From Selaginella moellendorffii (taxonomy: Eukaryota > Streptophyta > Lycopodiopsida > Selaginellales > Selaginellaceae), in contig NW_003314413.1 of the NCBI RefSeq assembly GCF_000143415.4, positions 190,832 through 254,831 on the forward strand: a stretch of 64,000 nucleotides of DNA, read 5' to 3'. A model generated the notes under the pieces. That model saw nothing but the letters and a program-made list of their open reading frames with translations, had not been told where the DNA came from and ran no database searches. Shown here in pieces: positions 34,845 through 46,297 of this stretch; position 1 is the stretch's first letter, and each line of letters opens with the position of its first letter. The translations under genes and the position numbers were made by a program.

Positions 34845-37283
34845 ATGGGATTTTAGTGGCTACCAAATTATACCACTTTTAAATTAACATAAGTATGCAT
34901 ACTTCTGTATTCCTATACTGGTGATGATTGGGCACTTGCTTTTTGTGTAAACTCTTTAAATTTATCCTATTTAAATTTAAGGGCACTTAACTCTTACTAT
35001 TCATGTGCCTTATCTTTAAACCCTTTTGAAGTCACTTCTTTAGTTGCTTCATTTTTTTTTTGTTTTATTTTTCTAAATCTATTATATAGATCATCATTAT
35101 TGTAGAAATAACTAAGATACCCACAAGATTTTAATTATCAAAATGATAGCATGAGGCCATAAACCATTTTTTCTCTTCTTTATGTTCTTTGGTATGGTAA
35201 TAGAGTCCTCTTTTGCAGCAATATTCTCCTTTATCTATGGATTAGTAATTCCTACAATTACTCAATGCTATGTGGCTATAACTGAATAATTAAACTCAAT
35301 TGATATTTGGTTTAAATCCTTTCCTTCCTACTACCAAACCTTTCATCTAATCAGATATTTTTTATGGGAATCTCAGGAATGATATGTACCACTTATTTGA
35401 CAGTGATTACTAAATATCATTCTTGGGATAATGCCTAGTGTCTATGTGAATTTCTTATTTAAGGATAGTGTTATAGTGTTATAGTGGTATAATAATTTAA
35501 AAGTAACAACTCATGGGGATTAAAGTTTTCATCTAGAAGTCCTTCAGCACTCATTTGAGCATTCTGACAAATGCAACAATGCTCTTTAGTAATTGCATCA
35601 TCTATCACACTAGGAATTATGCTTATAAGTTTTTGAACTTAATTTATAAAGAAACACATATATATAGAACCTTTGTATGTTTTTCTAAAAGTTGGTTTTA
35701 GAATGAATATATATGCTATGCATGTTTTGATATGTATCAAGTTCTTTTTGTAGTTAACTAATAAGTTGTTAATATTTTTTTATGTTTGTATATACATTTA
35801 TATTTAAGTTTAGCATTTGTATTTTGATTAAATATTGTTTCCTACTCCTTTGGTGACACTCATGGGCCAATTCCATACTAGAATGTGCAATCTAGTACCA
35901 GAGAGAAACTCAAAGAACTTAAAAACTTGTTGGCTTGATTCTTGCTAATTCCAAGTGATCATAACATCTAAAATAGCATAAACAAACAATATTTCAGCTC
36001 CCTATGGTGGAACAATTACTTTATTTAAGCAGCTCCACTCTTGAATATATGTTAGACAACTCTTCAGGTAATTCCCTAATTGAATGATGCATTTGATGGA
36101 TAAGATATGACCTTTCATCAAGATCTTACAACACTAGCAGTAACTCCATCCCAACTAAACCTAGTCTTTATACTACTATACTTTGTTATAAGCTCCTTTT
36201 GGCTCTTCATATATAGCTTGTTATAAGCTCCTTTTGGCTCTTCATATATAGCTTGTTATAAGCTTCTTTTGGCTCTTCATGTGCCAATTTGTAGCAACGA
36301 GGGAATAAAACACTAAAAAGTGCTAAATGTTGTAAATATAAATTTGGGTATCAAAAAATATTTATTGACCAATCACTCTTTGCTAAACACTCTTTTTTTA
36401 TTGTCATGATAGCAAAGGATTGGTCCCTTTATAATTTCCACTTGAGCTAGTTGAGAAAATGGTTATTGCATATGTATTTAAATTGGATAAATATAAGGTA
36501 GGAACCCCTATGTGTTTCTTGTTGAGCATACTCAATCTGGTCTGAGAAACTCATATTATTGGCTTATATTTGATAATATCACAAACTCCCATTATGTGGA
36601 GTTTAGTCCCTCAATATTATTATGTGATAGTTTACTATATCTGCCAAACACCCTCACTATCATGTCCCATGTGTTAGTCCCATTTCAGTTCCATATGCTA
36701 TTTATGGTAGGTGTCTAAATCAACTCAAGAGGCATATCTACAAAATGTAGAGAGTGTTTTGAACATCATAGTGTTGTTTTGGTGTCTTAAGTCGCAATCT
36801 ACCACCATTCCATATTTAGTAAGTTTTCGAGTTTATCCCAATGTATGGTTTGACACTATTTTGCATGTAAAAGCTAGATATAGGGAGTTGGTGCTTGTAG
36901 AGGATATTGAGTGTGTATTAGACTTTTATTTTGTAGCATAACAAGTTTAGAATTTAACTTTAAATTTAGTTGCATTACATTAACTATGGGAATATGCCCT
37001 ATAAAGCTACTAAAAAACTAACTAGTGTTGGCCATTACAATGCTAGCTATAGTGCTGGATGTGCATTAGCATGAGAAATAGATTATATAAAGAAATAAAA
37101 CCCTAGGAATGACTTATCTTAGGTTTACTTTTAAAAATTAGACCTCTTTAACCGTTTTTAAAACTCCTTTTCTAACCCTAGTTTTTATAGTGACTATACC
37201 ATAATTACTCTATAGTTTCTTATAAAAAAACACATCCTAAACTTAATCATCTAAAAACTTATATATACACAAATTTTTATTAT
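34845..37283 (+). mobile_element. Decayed Ty3-type element family A, unit 1
   Basis: An LTR-like start at about 34845-34945 (GGGATTTTAGTGGCTACC, then CTGTATTCC) is followed by a gag-like stretch at about 35225-35440 that parallels the gag of unit 2, including GGAATCTCAGGAATGATATG and CATTCTTGGGATAATGCC. A segment near its end (36480-36840) recurs, diverged, at 40990-41395 in unit 3. All frames are closed. A 35-bp sequence is repeated three times at 36183-36287. Confidence 0.6.
36183..36287. repeat. 35-bp tandem repeat, three copies
   Basis: The unit begins TTGTTATAAGCTCCTTTTGG and recurs at 36183, 36218 and 36253 with one or two differences in the third copy. Confidence 0.9.
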
Positions 37284-37459
37284 TATGAGGTCTAAGTGTA
37301 CGACTACGATGCCATATCCCAATATTAGTATAGTGGGATTTTGGTGGCTGTCAGATTGATTTCAATCCAGACCACTTGCTCCTGTATATAAATTAGGGTT
37401 TTTGGGCTAATTGATATGCATATTTTCTGTATTCCCTTTACATATTCCATGCACTCATA
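37284..37459 (+). repeat. Family A LTR (5' LTR of unit 2)
   Basis: 176 bp starting TATGAGGTCTAAGTGTAC and ending CATGCACTCATA. It matches the LTRs at 39700-39880, 48932-49107 and 55495-55661, which show the family termini TGTGAG...CTCACA. It contains GTATATAAATTAGGG, a possible TATA region. Confidence 0.8.
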
Positions 37460-37612
37460 TTGGTGAAGGTGAAGGGCACTTTTGATTGTCCCTAAAGAGT
37501 GCTTGGATTTGGGATTTTGGTCTAGATCTAGCTTTTGCATTGTCTAAATCTCCCTTTCTTTCTAGCTTTTTTCATTTCTTTTTTTTTTGCTCTTTCCTTT
37601 TCATTCATCTTC

Positions 37613-39699
37613 ATGGCAAAGCAGCAATTTCCTCCTCCTTTGACCTTGGAGTAGCAATTAGTGCAATTGCTCGATGCTATGTGATTGCAATTGAAAAATC
37701 AAACTCAGTTGATGGTGGCATTCACGACACATGATACAGTTCCTCTTGCTCTTAGTGCCAATCTTCGTGTTCAGCCGGATTTCTTTTGTGGGAATCCTAA
37801 GGATGATATGTACTATTAGTTCGATCATTTTATAATGATTGGCGCATATCAGTTTTGGGATGATGCTCAACATTTGCGTGAGTTTCCCACGTATCTCCAA
37901 AGGACAGCATTGCAGTGGTACAATAGTTTGAGTGTAGCCACTTGTAGGGATTTAAATATTCTCCCGGACATCTTTAAATGTGATTCTGGACATGCCAACA
38001 ATTGTAATAATGCTTTTCAACAATTGCATCATCTTTATCAAGAACCATTTGAGTTGGTAATGCAATTTGGCATTTGTTTCTGAAGTCTCTTGCTTCGTGT
38101 AGAGTCAAATATGTTAGAGTGGATCAAGTTAGAAATGTTGTAGCCAGCACTTTGTCAAGATTTTGTAGGATTTGTGTATGCACTTGCTCCAACCACCCTT
38201 GATAATGCCTTTTGCTTAGCATAATATTATAAAACGTTGCCTCTTCCACTTCTTGTTGCATGTTCTTCAGCTCCACTTCCTGTGGGAGATGGTCCTATTC
38301 CAATGGAGATTGATGTTGTTTCTACTCGAGTTCACGGATATAAGTGACGATGTGGCCGTGTTTGTGATGTCCGCTGCTGGGTGTGTGATGAAGTTGGTTA
38401 CACTTATTAGCATTGTCAGCGTTTTTTGGATTGGTGGCCTCCATTTCCTGGATAGAGACCTTAGCATCAATAATGTTTTATTAGTGCTGCTGTAGTGGAA
38501 GATCTAGACACTAAGATGCATCTAGGAAACAAGGAATCATATGAGTAATAAAGGGACCTTGCATGAATAAGTTAGTGACCCCTCTATTTTTCTTTTGAGA
38601 ATATCATTAAGAGGTTCACTCTTCATCTAATGTTTACTTTCTAAGCTCGTTTTTATAACAAAAGGTCTCTTATTATTCTCTTCGTGTTGGTTGATACAGG
38701 TTGAGTTTATCTTTTATTGCTCGACCTATTACCACACATTGCTGTCCATATTTACATTGTGTAGTAGAGCTAATTTTCATTCTTTATAGTAATGGCCATA
38801 CACATGTATATGCATGGGTGAGGTGGATCTAGTTGTGCATATGGGCAATCTTGAGCTTGGATTGCAGTCATTATAGGTGATGCCAAGTCAAGCTTTTGAC
38901 CTCATCCTTAGTATTGATTAGTTATAGTGTGATCATGCTAAATATGATTTTGAGGTTTCTCCCTTTTATCTTATATTTTCTTATATTTCATCCATTCTTC
39001 TCACTTCCATACCTTTTCATCCCTTTGCTTCTACCTCTGCTTTAATTACTTTTGTCTCCCCATTACTTCTTTCTATATTTCCATCTTATTCCACTCTTTT
39101 GTTTTTCAATCCCTTTGACAGTCTTTGTATTGCAGCGGTTGACTAGCTCATGAAGGAGTATGCCGATCTCTTTGAATTTAATTTATCATTTGAGGCCAAG
39201 ATTACCACACATCATCTGATTCCAACCGAGGGTGCTCATCCAATCAAGGTTTCTATTTGTCGTTGGTCACCCAAAGAGATCAAGATTTTATGTGCAAACG
39301 TCAAGAAAATGTTGGAAAAGGGTGTCATTTGAAAGTCGCAAAGTACTTCGGCATATGAATTTCATCTTGTGATGAAGTATAATGGGAGTATTCATTTTTG
39401 CATCGACTGTCATCCATTAAATGAAGTAACAATCCCGAATGTGTACTCTCTTCCTCACACTGCTGATCTCTTGGATTATCTAGGGAGAAATCATTAGTTC
39501 ACCAAGCTAGATCTTGCTTTTGGGTATTGGTAAGTACCAATGGCCAAAGAAAATATTTTTAACACTTCGTACAAAAGAACCAAGAACAACTAATACCATC
39601 TATAGATCTACCAATGTTTCCTTATGATGTTCCTCCAAATCCTAGCCCATTTACGAGGGAACTCTGATAGTCTTCTATTATTCCAAGAGGAGGGGATGA
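37613..39699 (+). mobile_element. Internal region of family A unit 2: gag, protease, partial reverse transcriptase (decayed)
   Basis: A gag-like frame starts at ATG 37613 and meets a TAG at 37652-37654, then runs on with TQLMVAF, FFCGNPKDDM, YLQRTALQWYNSLSVATCRD (about 37890-37950). A zinc-knuckle remnant CWVCDEVGYTY lies near 38375-38410 with Tyr where His is expected. A protease remnant reads QAFDLILSID (about 38890). The reverse transcriptase N-terminus covers 39150-39560: MKEYADLFEFNLSFEAKITT, MLEKGVI, then HLVMKYNGSIHFCIDCHPLN. A polypurine tract AAGAGGAGGGGATGA (39684-39698) precedes the next LTR. Integrase and RNase H are missing. This is an internally deleted Ty3/gypsy element with many stops. 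Confidence 0.75.
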
Positions 39700-39880
39700 T
39701 AATAGCTCCAAGTGTACAGTTATTATGGATTTTGGTAGAGGGATATTAACATAGAGGGATTTTGGTAGCCGTCGGATTGGGTTCAATCTAAACTATATGC
39801 TTTTGTATATAAGGTACGGTTTTTGGGTTAATTGATATGCATATTTTTTATATTCCTTTTCTATATTCCATGCACTCACA
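39700..39880 (+). repeat. Family A LTR (3' LTR of unit 2, also 5' LTR of unit 3)
   Basis: 181 bp, preceded by the polypurine tract and ending ATGCACTCACA. It aligns with the other family A LTRs. Confidence 0.75.
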
Positions 39881-41400
39881 TTATGAGTTTTGAAATAAGC
39901 TTAAGCTTTTTTAAAATTATATATATTTTGATATAAATTTGTGGAAGAACTTTTAAGGGTTATTTGAGTCAAATATATAATCTAGTGTTTTTATTTAAAG
40001 CCTTTTGCTTTGTGTTGAGTTAAATATGTCAAACTAGATCAAGTTAGGCATGTTATGGTCAAAATTTTATAGGGTTTATGCATACACTTACTCTAATAAC
40101 TTTTAGCAATGCTCAATATTAGCTACTGCAACACTATAAAATATCACTTCACCCATTTATAGCTGGATATTCTCTAGCTCTATTTCTCATAAAGGATAAT
40201 CTTGCTCTAATGGAAGTTGATGTTTTTACTACTATTATTCAAGGACTATAATTAGGATATAGTTGTGCTTGTGGAGTTCACTATTGGGTGCAAGACAAGC
40301 TTGGCCACACATATCATCAATGTTTATGTGTTCAAGGATAAGGATGAAGATGTGGGTATGGTTGTTGTGTTCACTATTGAGTGTAAAATGAGTTTAACCA
40401 CACATGTCATCAATGTTTCTTGAATTGACATTCATCATTTCCTAGGTGGAACAACATCCTATTAATGTTGTTGTTATGAAATGACTTGACAAAAAAGTTC
40501 TTTAGAGAAATATGAAATTAAATGAGCAATGGAAAGTCTTTGTGCAAATAAGTCAATAACCCACCATCAAAGGGTATATGTGGTACTAGTTCACCCATTT
40601 ATCTTTTATTGTTTAGCATATTACTATATGTTATTGTTTGCATTTACATCATGCAGTAAAACTAATTTTTATTCTCTATAGTAAAAACTGTATATATGCA
40701 TATGCATGGAACAAATAAACATAATTATGCATATGGGTGATTACAAGTTTGAGCTTCAATCATTGTAAGTGGTTCTTAATCAAGTTTTTGATTTTATTGG
40801 TGTTTAATCAAGCTTCAATACAAATGCACTTATAACAAATATAATTGCGAATATTAAAAGTTACTTGTTAGCAAATCCTTTTAAATATTCTTCTTTTATT
40901 ACCATGATAGTAAGAAGTTGGTATTATTGGCTCCCTTTATCAACCCCTCTTATTCAAATGTTAACAAACTAGGCTTAACATTTGTACTTAGCCAAATAAA
41001 TATAAAATAGGAACTCCTATGTGTTTTTTGGCTTGGCCTAGCTTTTAATTCTTTTTTGCTATGTCTTGTACTAGCTTGATAAGAACCATTATATATTAAA
41101 TATTATTCCCTAAATATCACTATATGATAACTTATTATATCCAATAACCACCCTCACTAACATACTCTATACTTCTTCAGTTTTATTAGCTATTTATGGA
41201 TAGTATCTAGATATGCTAGTGAGGTATATTTGCAAAATGTAAAAATTATCCTGAACACAATATTGTTATTCTTGTGTCTAAATTCGCAATCTAATGTCAT
41301 TACATATTTAATAAGTTTTTGTGATTGTTCGTCCCGTGTCCAAATTTGCAATCTAGGGACATTCCATATTTAGTAAGTTTCAAGTTTATCCCAAAGATTA
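39881..41400 (+). mobile_element. Decayed family A unit 3
   Basis: After the LTR comes a degraded gag/protease region (39980-40830) that parallels 38080-38960 of unit 2, for example CTCTAATGGAAGTTGATG against CCAATGGAGATTGATG. It is followed by a segment (40990-41395) related to 36480-36840 of unit 1. No frame is open. Confidence 0.55.
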
Positions 41401-42200
41401 ACTCCTAATGCTAAGGGTGGCTAAGGGTGAAAGCCCAAAGCATGTGTTCCTTAAAGAGGGGTTGCAAATGTATAGTAGGGATAGTAAGTAGGTTTGATAT
41501 GGCTAACCAACCTAAGATGTAATTTAGCTTCTGTTTGCATGCCTGTCTTTGTTTTGCGTCTGGCTTGAGTTTAAGCCCAAGTTTCATACCATGCTAGTGT
41601 AAGCAACCAAAGGGAACGACTCGAGAGACGATCCGTTGGGGTTCAAATATAGAGGGAAAGGGCCCATGAACAAGAGTGCACCCCCTTTTCCAATCGGTTA
41701 AGGGTCTTGGGATATTTGGAGTTAAGCGTCCTTGGGTTTGAATAGTACTGGGCTGGGTGACCTCCCGGGAAGTCCAAACTCAGGAGCTTACAGCTAGTTG
41801 ATGGAGTACCCGTATCCTTGTGTTAGGCCATTGATATGCTGAAATAGTGTCAAACTCCATTTAACTCCATTTTACATACTGGTCTTGACATTGGGATGCT
41901 AGATGCTCTAGGATTGTTTTACGTCACTTTGTGTTCCTATCTCTTCACTCCTTGGGCTGTATGCTTGGGAGTTATTCTGTGCTTCAATGCCATCATTCCT
42001 TGGCTTCATGCTTAGGAGTTTAGCTCCGCTCCCTCATTCATTGGCTTAAGGCTTTGAAACTTGGGTTCTATTCTGCTATCCTTTGGATACGTTGCATGTG
42101 GCATGTGGCATATGACATATAGCACATAGAGGGTTTAAGTTCCACTTCTATAGTAAATCACCATAAGATAAGGTAGAAACCATGTGCATTACAACTGCCC
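41400..42200 (+). mobile_element. LTR-like fragment related to family B, carrying a 5S rRNA-like segment
   Basis: The motifs GGTGAAAGCCCAAAG (41427), TATAGTAGGGATAGT (41473) and GTACCCGTATC...TGTTAGGCCA (41807) occur in the same order and orientation as in the family B LTR at 54258-54560. Between them sits the 5S-like segment at 41720-41775. The 3' limit is uncertain; 41850-42200 looks like further LTR or spacer sequence. Confidence 0.55.
41720..41775 (+). ncRNA. 5S rRNA-derived segment (3' half, with internal promoter boxes)
   Basis: AGTTAAGCGTCCTTGGG, AATAGTACTGGGCTGGGTGA and CCTCCCGGGAAGTCC match the 3' half of plant 5S rRNA, covering box A, the intermediate element and box C that TFIIIA and Pol III use. 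The 5' half (before 41720) is not convincingly present, and no 5S-type 3' end with a T-run follows, so this is not a functional 5S gene. Plant Cassandra TRIM retroelements carry 5S-derived sequence in their LTRs, which makes a retroelement origin likely. Confidence 0.75.
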
Positions 42201-42379
42201 TTAGCCCACGTGTCCAAGGGTTATATGTCACTTCAATTATCCTATAGTAAATCAGTATAGAATAAAGGGTGAAAACCATATGCACATCTTTATACAACTT
42301 AAATTCTTGGTATCATCTATTGTCAAATCCTTTAAATCCATCAAATATATAGTTACTAACTCAATCACACCTTTCTTTC

Positions 42380-42570
42380 CATCTAGCAAAAATATGAACT
42401 AGCTTTGATCACAGAGTGCAATTCATAAATTCTGTAAAAATCATATCCAATTTTCATCATTCTCCACACCAACTTTGGTTGTTTGTTGACAACCACCAAA
42501 GTTGATGCTAAAGGAGCATTATATCCTTTAATATTTTGGTTAATACCCTTTGGGATACATTCCATCCAAC
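42380..42570 (-). pseudogene. Possible reverse-transcriptase remnant
   Basis: A minus-strand frame reads NAPLASTLVVVNKQPKLVWR followed by MMKIGYDF, reminiscent of the Ty3 RT segment ending WRMCVDYR. It is short and diverged. Confidence 0.35.
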
Positions 42571-43179
42571 ATAACCAAAAGTCTATAATACTAAAAACTA
42601 TATAGAGATATCCTTTTGTAAGGAAGTGTAATTGCCAAAATTACTTATGATGAGTTTTTGGTAGTAAGCTGTAAGTGTAGTATATGATCACTATGAATCT
42701 TTCAAGTAAGTTTTCTTTCCCTTGCCATATTATGCTTTTAGTTTTAATACTAAACTCTTTTATTAAATTTTGTTGAATTCTATTGATAATTCAAGTGGAA
42801 GAAGCATCTTTATTCTCTAAATGCATGGCTTTACTATATTTATGATTTTTCATGAATATTTTGATAGAGCAAGTTGGCTCTTTCTCCAATATTAAAGTAT
42901 AAAGCCTATATAAACAATTTTTATTTTTATAACATCTTTTATTATCCATTGCAATTACAAAGAGGTCAAAGAATTTATCAATAGTCTTTTTCTTCACTAC
43001 CTTTCAAATTTCTTTCATTGGGTCAAAATAGTGTAATTGTTATCACCCATAAAACCCCAAATCTGCCCTAATCCAAAAATATTTGAGAGCATTCTATTTG
43101 AAAGTTGCTAGGAGCTTTTTTATAAACAACTAAAACTTCATAAGGGGTCTTTTTGGTTTGCTTCTGTAGGGGAATATAC
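42571..43179. other. AT-rich sequence without recognised features
   Basis: Only short frames; probably old transposon sequence. Confidence 0.4.
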
Positions 43180-43405
43180 CTAGAATAATTTTGGATATTC
43201 TAGGATATTATACCCATTATTCTTTTAGATTAATCTTGTATTTATAATTTATAAAGATATTTATAATTTAAAAACTTTCTTAAATACTTACTAGTATATT
43301 CTAATTTATTCTAACATCTAATGGTTGAAATTCAATAAGATTAATCTTGTGTTTATAAATTATAAACATGTTTATAATTATAAACTTACATTTGATCAAT
43401 TGTAG
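43180..43405. repeat. Right flank repeat of AT-rich transposon block
   Basis: Direct-repeat partner of 33885-34085 (same orientation, diverged). Confidence 0.55.
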
Positions 43406-43439
43406 TCTTATAGCTAACTACTGCAAAAAAATCATCATA

Positions 43440-44085
43440 GAGTTCAATGCTGCAAAAACCTGGTGGTAGATTTGTACAGTGATGCCAGTTTCAGATTAAA
43501 AACCTTTATATGTGAATGTAGAACAAATGCTACATTGATCCAAGGCTCTACTTTCCAATTGTCGGCAGGCATGAGACACTCTGTTCGCTGGTGTATGGTG
43601 CTGTTTTGGTCTAATGAATCTGTCCCTTATATGATCTTGACTGGAATTTTTCCAACTAGAATCCATCATTCATCCAGCAATGGCTGAATCTTTTCTATGG
43701 ATTCCAACAACTGGTAATCTTTCACATGAAATGCTACCTTCTATGCATCAAGAACCATCTTCCATGTTTAACTCCTTGGCAAAGACATCAACTTCAGCAG
43801 CACAGATAATCTCATCTTTAAACTTATGATGTATGGGTTTCAGCCTCTCAAAAGCTTCACAGTGAGCATGGTCAAGGCTGATCCAGTCTTGTCCAGGCAA
43901 GGTCTTGGAGGCCGCAATTCTTGCTTAAATTCAATCGTATTCTTGAGTTCCCTGTCCTTGTGAACCACCATGTAAATTATGGCATGCCAGATTGGTCCCC
44001 TCTCATCGTCATCAAGGACGAAATTGGGGTCCCATTAGGCCCTCTCTATGAACTCTTCATTATTAATCCTAGCTAAGAGATGAAG
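43440..44085 (-). pseudogene. Fragment of an unrecognised gene, copy 2
   Basis: The minus strand has protein-like pieces (DDDERGPIWHAIIYMVVHKD at about 44020-43960, ISCERLPVVGIHRKDSAIAG at about 43740-43680). The 43720-44085 part is a diverged relative of 27880-28215. Stops interrupt it. The family is unknown. Confidence 0.4.
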
Positions 44086-44812
44086 ACGACAGACATTTTA
44101 GGGCCTGTCAAAGTTGGTGGAAGGTCTGTGCGATGGAATGGTTTTCCTACGAGAAAGTCTATAGGCAGCTTCCTGTATTTTAATTTTTTTTTCTTCAAAC
44201 AGGTAACTTTGACGCCGCTGGGATTAAAAATTCAGTTGGTCGCCTGGGGTCAACATTTGTGATCGTGTGATGAGCAGTGTTGGGTCAACTGTCGTGCTCA
44301 AGAATAACTACAGTAAAAAAAACGAACGACTAGGACTATGGATTACGCGGCACTACATTTCTTCCTTCGTGGACGACATAGAAGTTTCGATGGGCTAAAG
44401 AGTGAGAGAGCAGTAAAGTTTGGCGTGCGCCCAAATTTCTTCCGAGAAGGCTGCGGAGAAAATGTACTCCATCTTCGGAGCTAGAAAAAGATCACGCGAT
44501 CATGAGGCAAGCCCTACAAGGAATTCGTCGCCGCTGTTCCAGAGAGATTGACGATTCCAGCCAACCAGCAGTAGCACGACTCCTCCTATAGCATCGTCAT
44601 CACGGATGATCGCAGCGAATCGTTGTGGGTCTGATTCTCTTTCGAAGCATCGATCCATCGTTTCGACCAATTGGGATCGGTGCTCTTGGATCGTTTCAAT
44701 CGATTGCTTAGTGCCGTGTCGACGGGCACACTTAACAGCCGACAAGAACAGAGCAGTCAGTGCTCTTCCTCTTTCGGGTATTGGTGCGAGAAGTTCCAAT
44801 CCATCGTCATCA
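44086..44812. promoter_or_regulatory. Upstream region and probable leader of the metalloproteinase gene
   Basis: No separate gene is supported. The metalloproteinase frame stays open back to 44606, but the upstream codons do not resemble the family. Confidence 0.4.
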
Positions 44813-46072
44813 ATGGAAAACAGATCTCACCTCCACACCCACCAATTCCAATCGCCCATCAAGCACCAATTCCACCAGTCGATGACCACCATCGCCACGT
44901 TCGCGCTACTGCTGCTGATAGGAGGAGCAATTCTCTCGCCCGCGGAGGGATTCTCCGATTTCCACAACGCAACGTCGCCATTCCTTCCCAGCCCGGGCCC
45001 GGAGCCACCACGATTCGACTCCAATTGGCAGGGATTCGGCTCCCCCTGGGACGATTTCCGGTCGCTGCTCGACGCGCACAAGGGGCAGATCAAGAGGTGC
45101 GAGAAGCTGCCACAGCTCAAGCGCTACCTCCAGGAATTCGGCTACACGAGCTGGGAGGAATTCACGCCCGACTTTGACAACCAGACCGAGGCCGCGATCA
45201 AGCTCTATCAATCCAACTTCGGCCTCAACGCCACCGGGACCCTGGATGAGCGCACCATCACGCAGATGATGAAGCCGCGCTGTGGCGCCGCCGACGTCGT
45301 GGATGGCATCTCCGCCATGGCCAGGAGGAGATCCAATTCGTCGAGCAGCCGCTTCCTGGACGGAGCCCGAGGTACAGTCCGAGGAGGCCGAGGTCCCGGG
45401 CTCGGTGTCCGCCACTACTCGTTCTTCCCAAACAGCCCAAAGTGGGAGTCGCGGCAGCTCCTCACGTACGCGATCGATGCCTCCGCGCCCGCCGTGACGG
45501 GCATCGCCGCCGCGGATCTAAGCGCGCTCTTCGCGGACGCGTTCGCCAGCTGGGCCGCCGTGGTGCCCATCAACTTCACCGAGATCCCCAGCTTCGCGCT
45601 GGCGGACATCCGGATCATCTTTGCGCACGGCGAGCACGGCGATGGCCGGCCATTTGACGGGATCCTGGGCGTCCTTGGGCACGGCTTCTCGCCCGAGGAT
45701 GGGAGGCTCCACTTCGACGCCGCCGAGACGTGGGCGCTGGACGTGTCGAGCTCCTCGTCCAGAAGCGCGGTGGATCTCAAATCCGTGGCGATACACGAGA
45801 TCGGCCACATCCTCGGTCTCGGCCACTCGGCCCTGGAGAGCGCAGTGATGTATCCCAACATCGGTGCTAGGGAGGTGAAGCTCGAGCTCCACAGCGACGA
45901 CATCGAGGGCGCCCAGATGCTCTATGGCGCAAACCCTAACTACGATCCCAATGCCAGGACCGAGACGAGGAGCCAGCCAGAGAATGGGATCCCTTCCAGC
46001 GCGGCATTCCCATCACAGCATCGCTCCATCCTCTTCACCATCGCGATCGCTTTGTTCGTCTTCCTGGGTTAG
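44813..46072 (+). CDS. MMP: Matrix metalloproteinase (matrixin, M10A), GPI-type
   Basis: An intronless frame of 419 residues from the Met at 44813, or 396 from the Met at 44882, which directly starts the signal peptide MTTIATFALLLLIGGAILSP and is my preferred start. A peptidoglycan-binding-like propeptide (LKRYLQEFGYTSWEEFTPDF) ends with the cysteine switch PRCGAAD (about 45276). The catalytic domain has LTYAID, structural residues DIRIIFAHGEHGDGRPFDG, the zinc site HEIGHILGLGH (about 45797-45829) and the Met-turn VMYP. There is no hemopexin domain, as usual in plants. The C-terminus (SILFTIAIALFVFLG) is a hydrophobic tail consistent with a GPI anchor signal. Plant MMPs act in the extracellular matrix in growth and defence. 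All key residues are present. Confidence 0.93.
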   Translation: MENRSHLHTHQFQSPIKHQFHQSMTTIATFALLLLIGGAILSPAEGFSDFHNATSPFLPSPGPEPPRFDSNWQGFGSPWDDFRSLLDAHKGQIKRCEKLPQLKRYLQEFGYTSWEEFTPDFDNQTEAAIKLYQSNFGLNATGTLDERTITQMMKPRCGAADVVDGISAMARRRSNSSSSRFLDGARGTVRGGRGPGLGVRHYSFFPNSPKWESRQLLTYAIDASAPAVTGIAAADLSALFADAFASWAAVVPINFTEIPSFALADIRIIFAHGEHGDGRPFDGILGVLGHGFSPEDGRLHFDAAETWALDVSSSSSRSAVDLKSVAIHEIGHILGLGHSALESAVMYPNIGAREVKLELHSDDIEGAQMLYGANPNYDPNARTETRSQPENGIPSSAAFPSQHRSILFTIAIALFVFLG

Positions 46073-46297
46073 GACTTTTTGTGTTACCCGCCATTCATCA
46101 TTTTTTGGGTGTAAATATATAAGCATATTCTTTCGACTATCGAGCACATTCTAGTTTAGGGTTCATGGAAACTACTGAGATCTCGGCCGTTGGTTGCCTG
46201 GACGACATCCGTGAAGCCTAGGGTTCTTCGATTTGGAAGAAGGGTTTTGGGCGGGCTTTGGCGGCTCGGGTGTGCGCAGTCGCGGGCAGGGGACGAG
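46073..46297. promoter_or_regulatory. Metalloproteinase 3' flank and fibrillarin promoter/leader
   Basis: A 225-bp spacer between two co-directional genes; no motif claimed. Confidence 0.35.

Noticed and set aside
41600-41780. Functional 5S rRNA gene
   Set aside because: The 5' half is not recognisable and there is no proper 3' end, so only a derived segment is called.
44606-44812. Upstream start for the metalloproteinase
   Set aside because: The added residues precede the signal peptide and have no family similarity; probably 5' leader.
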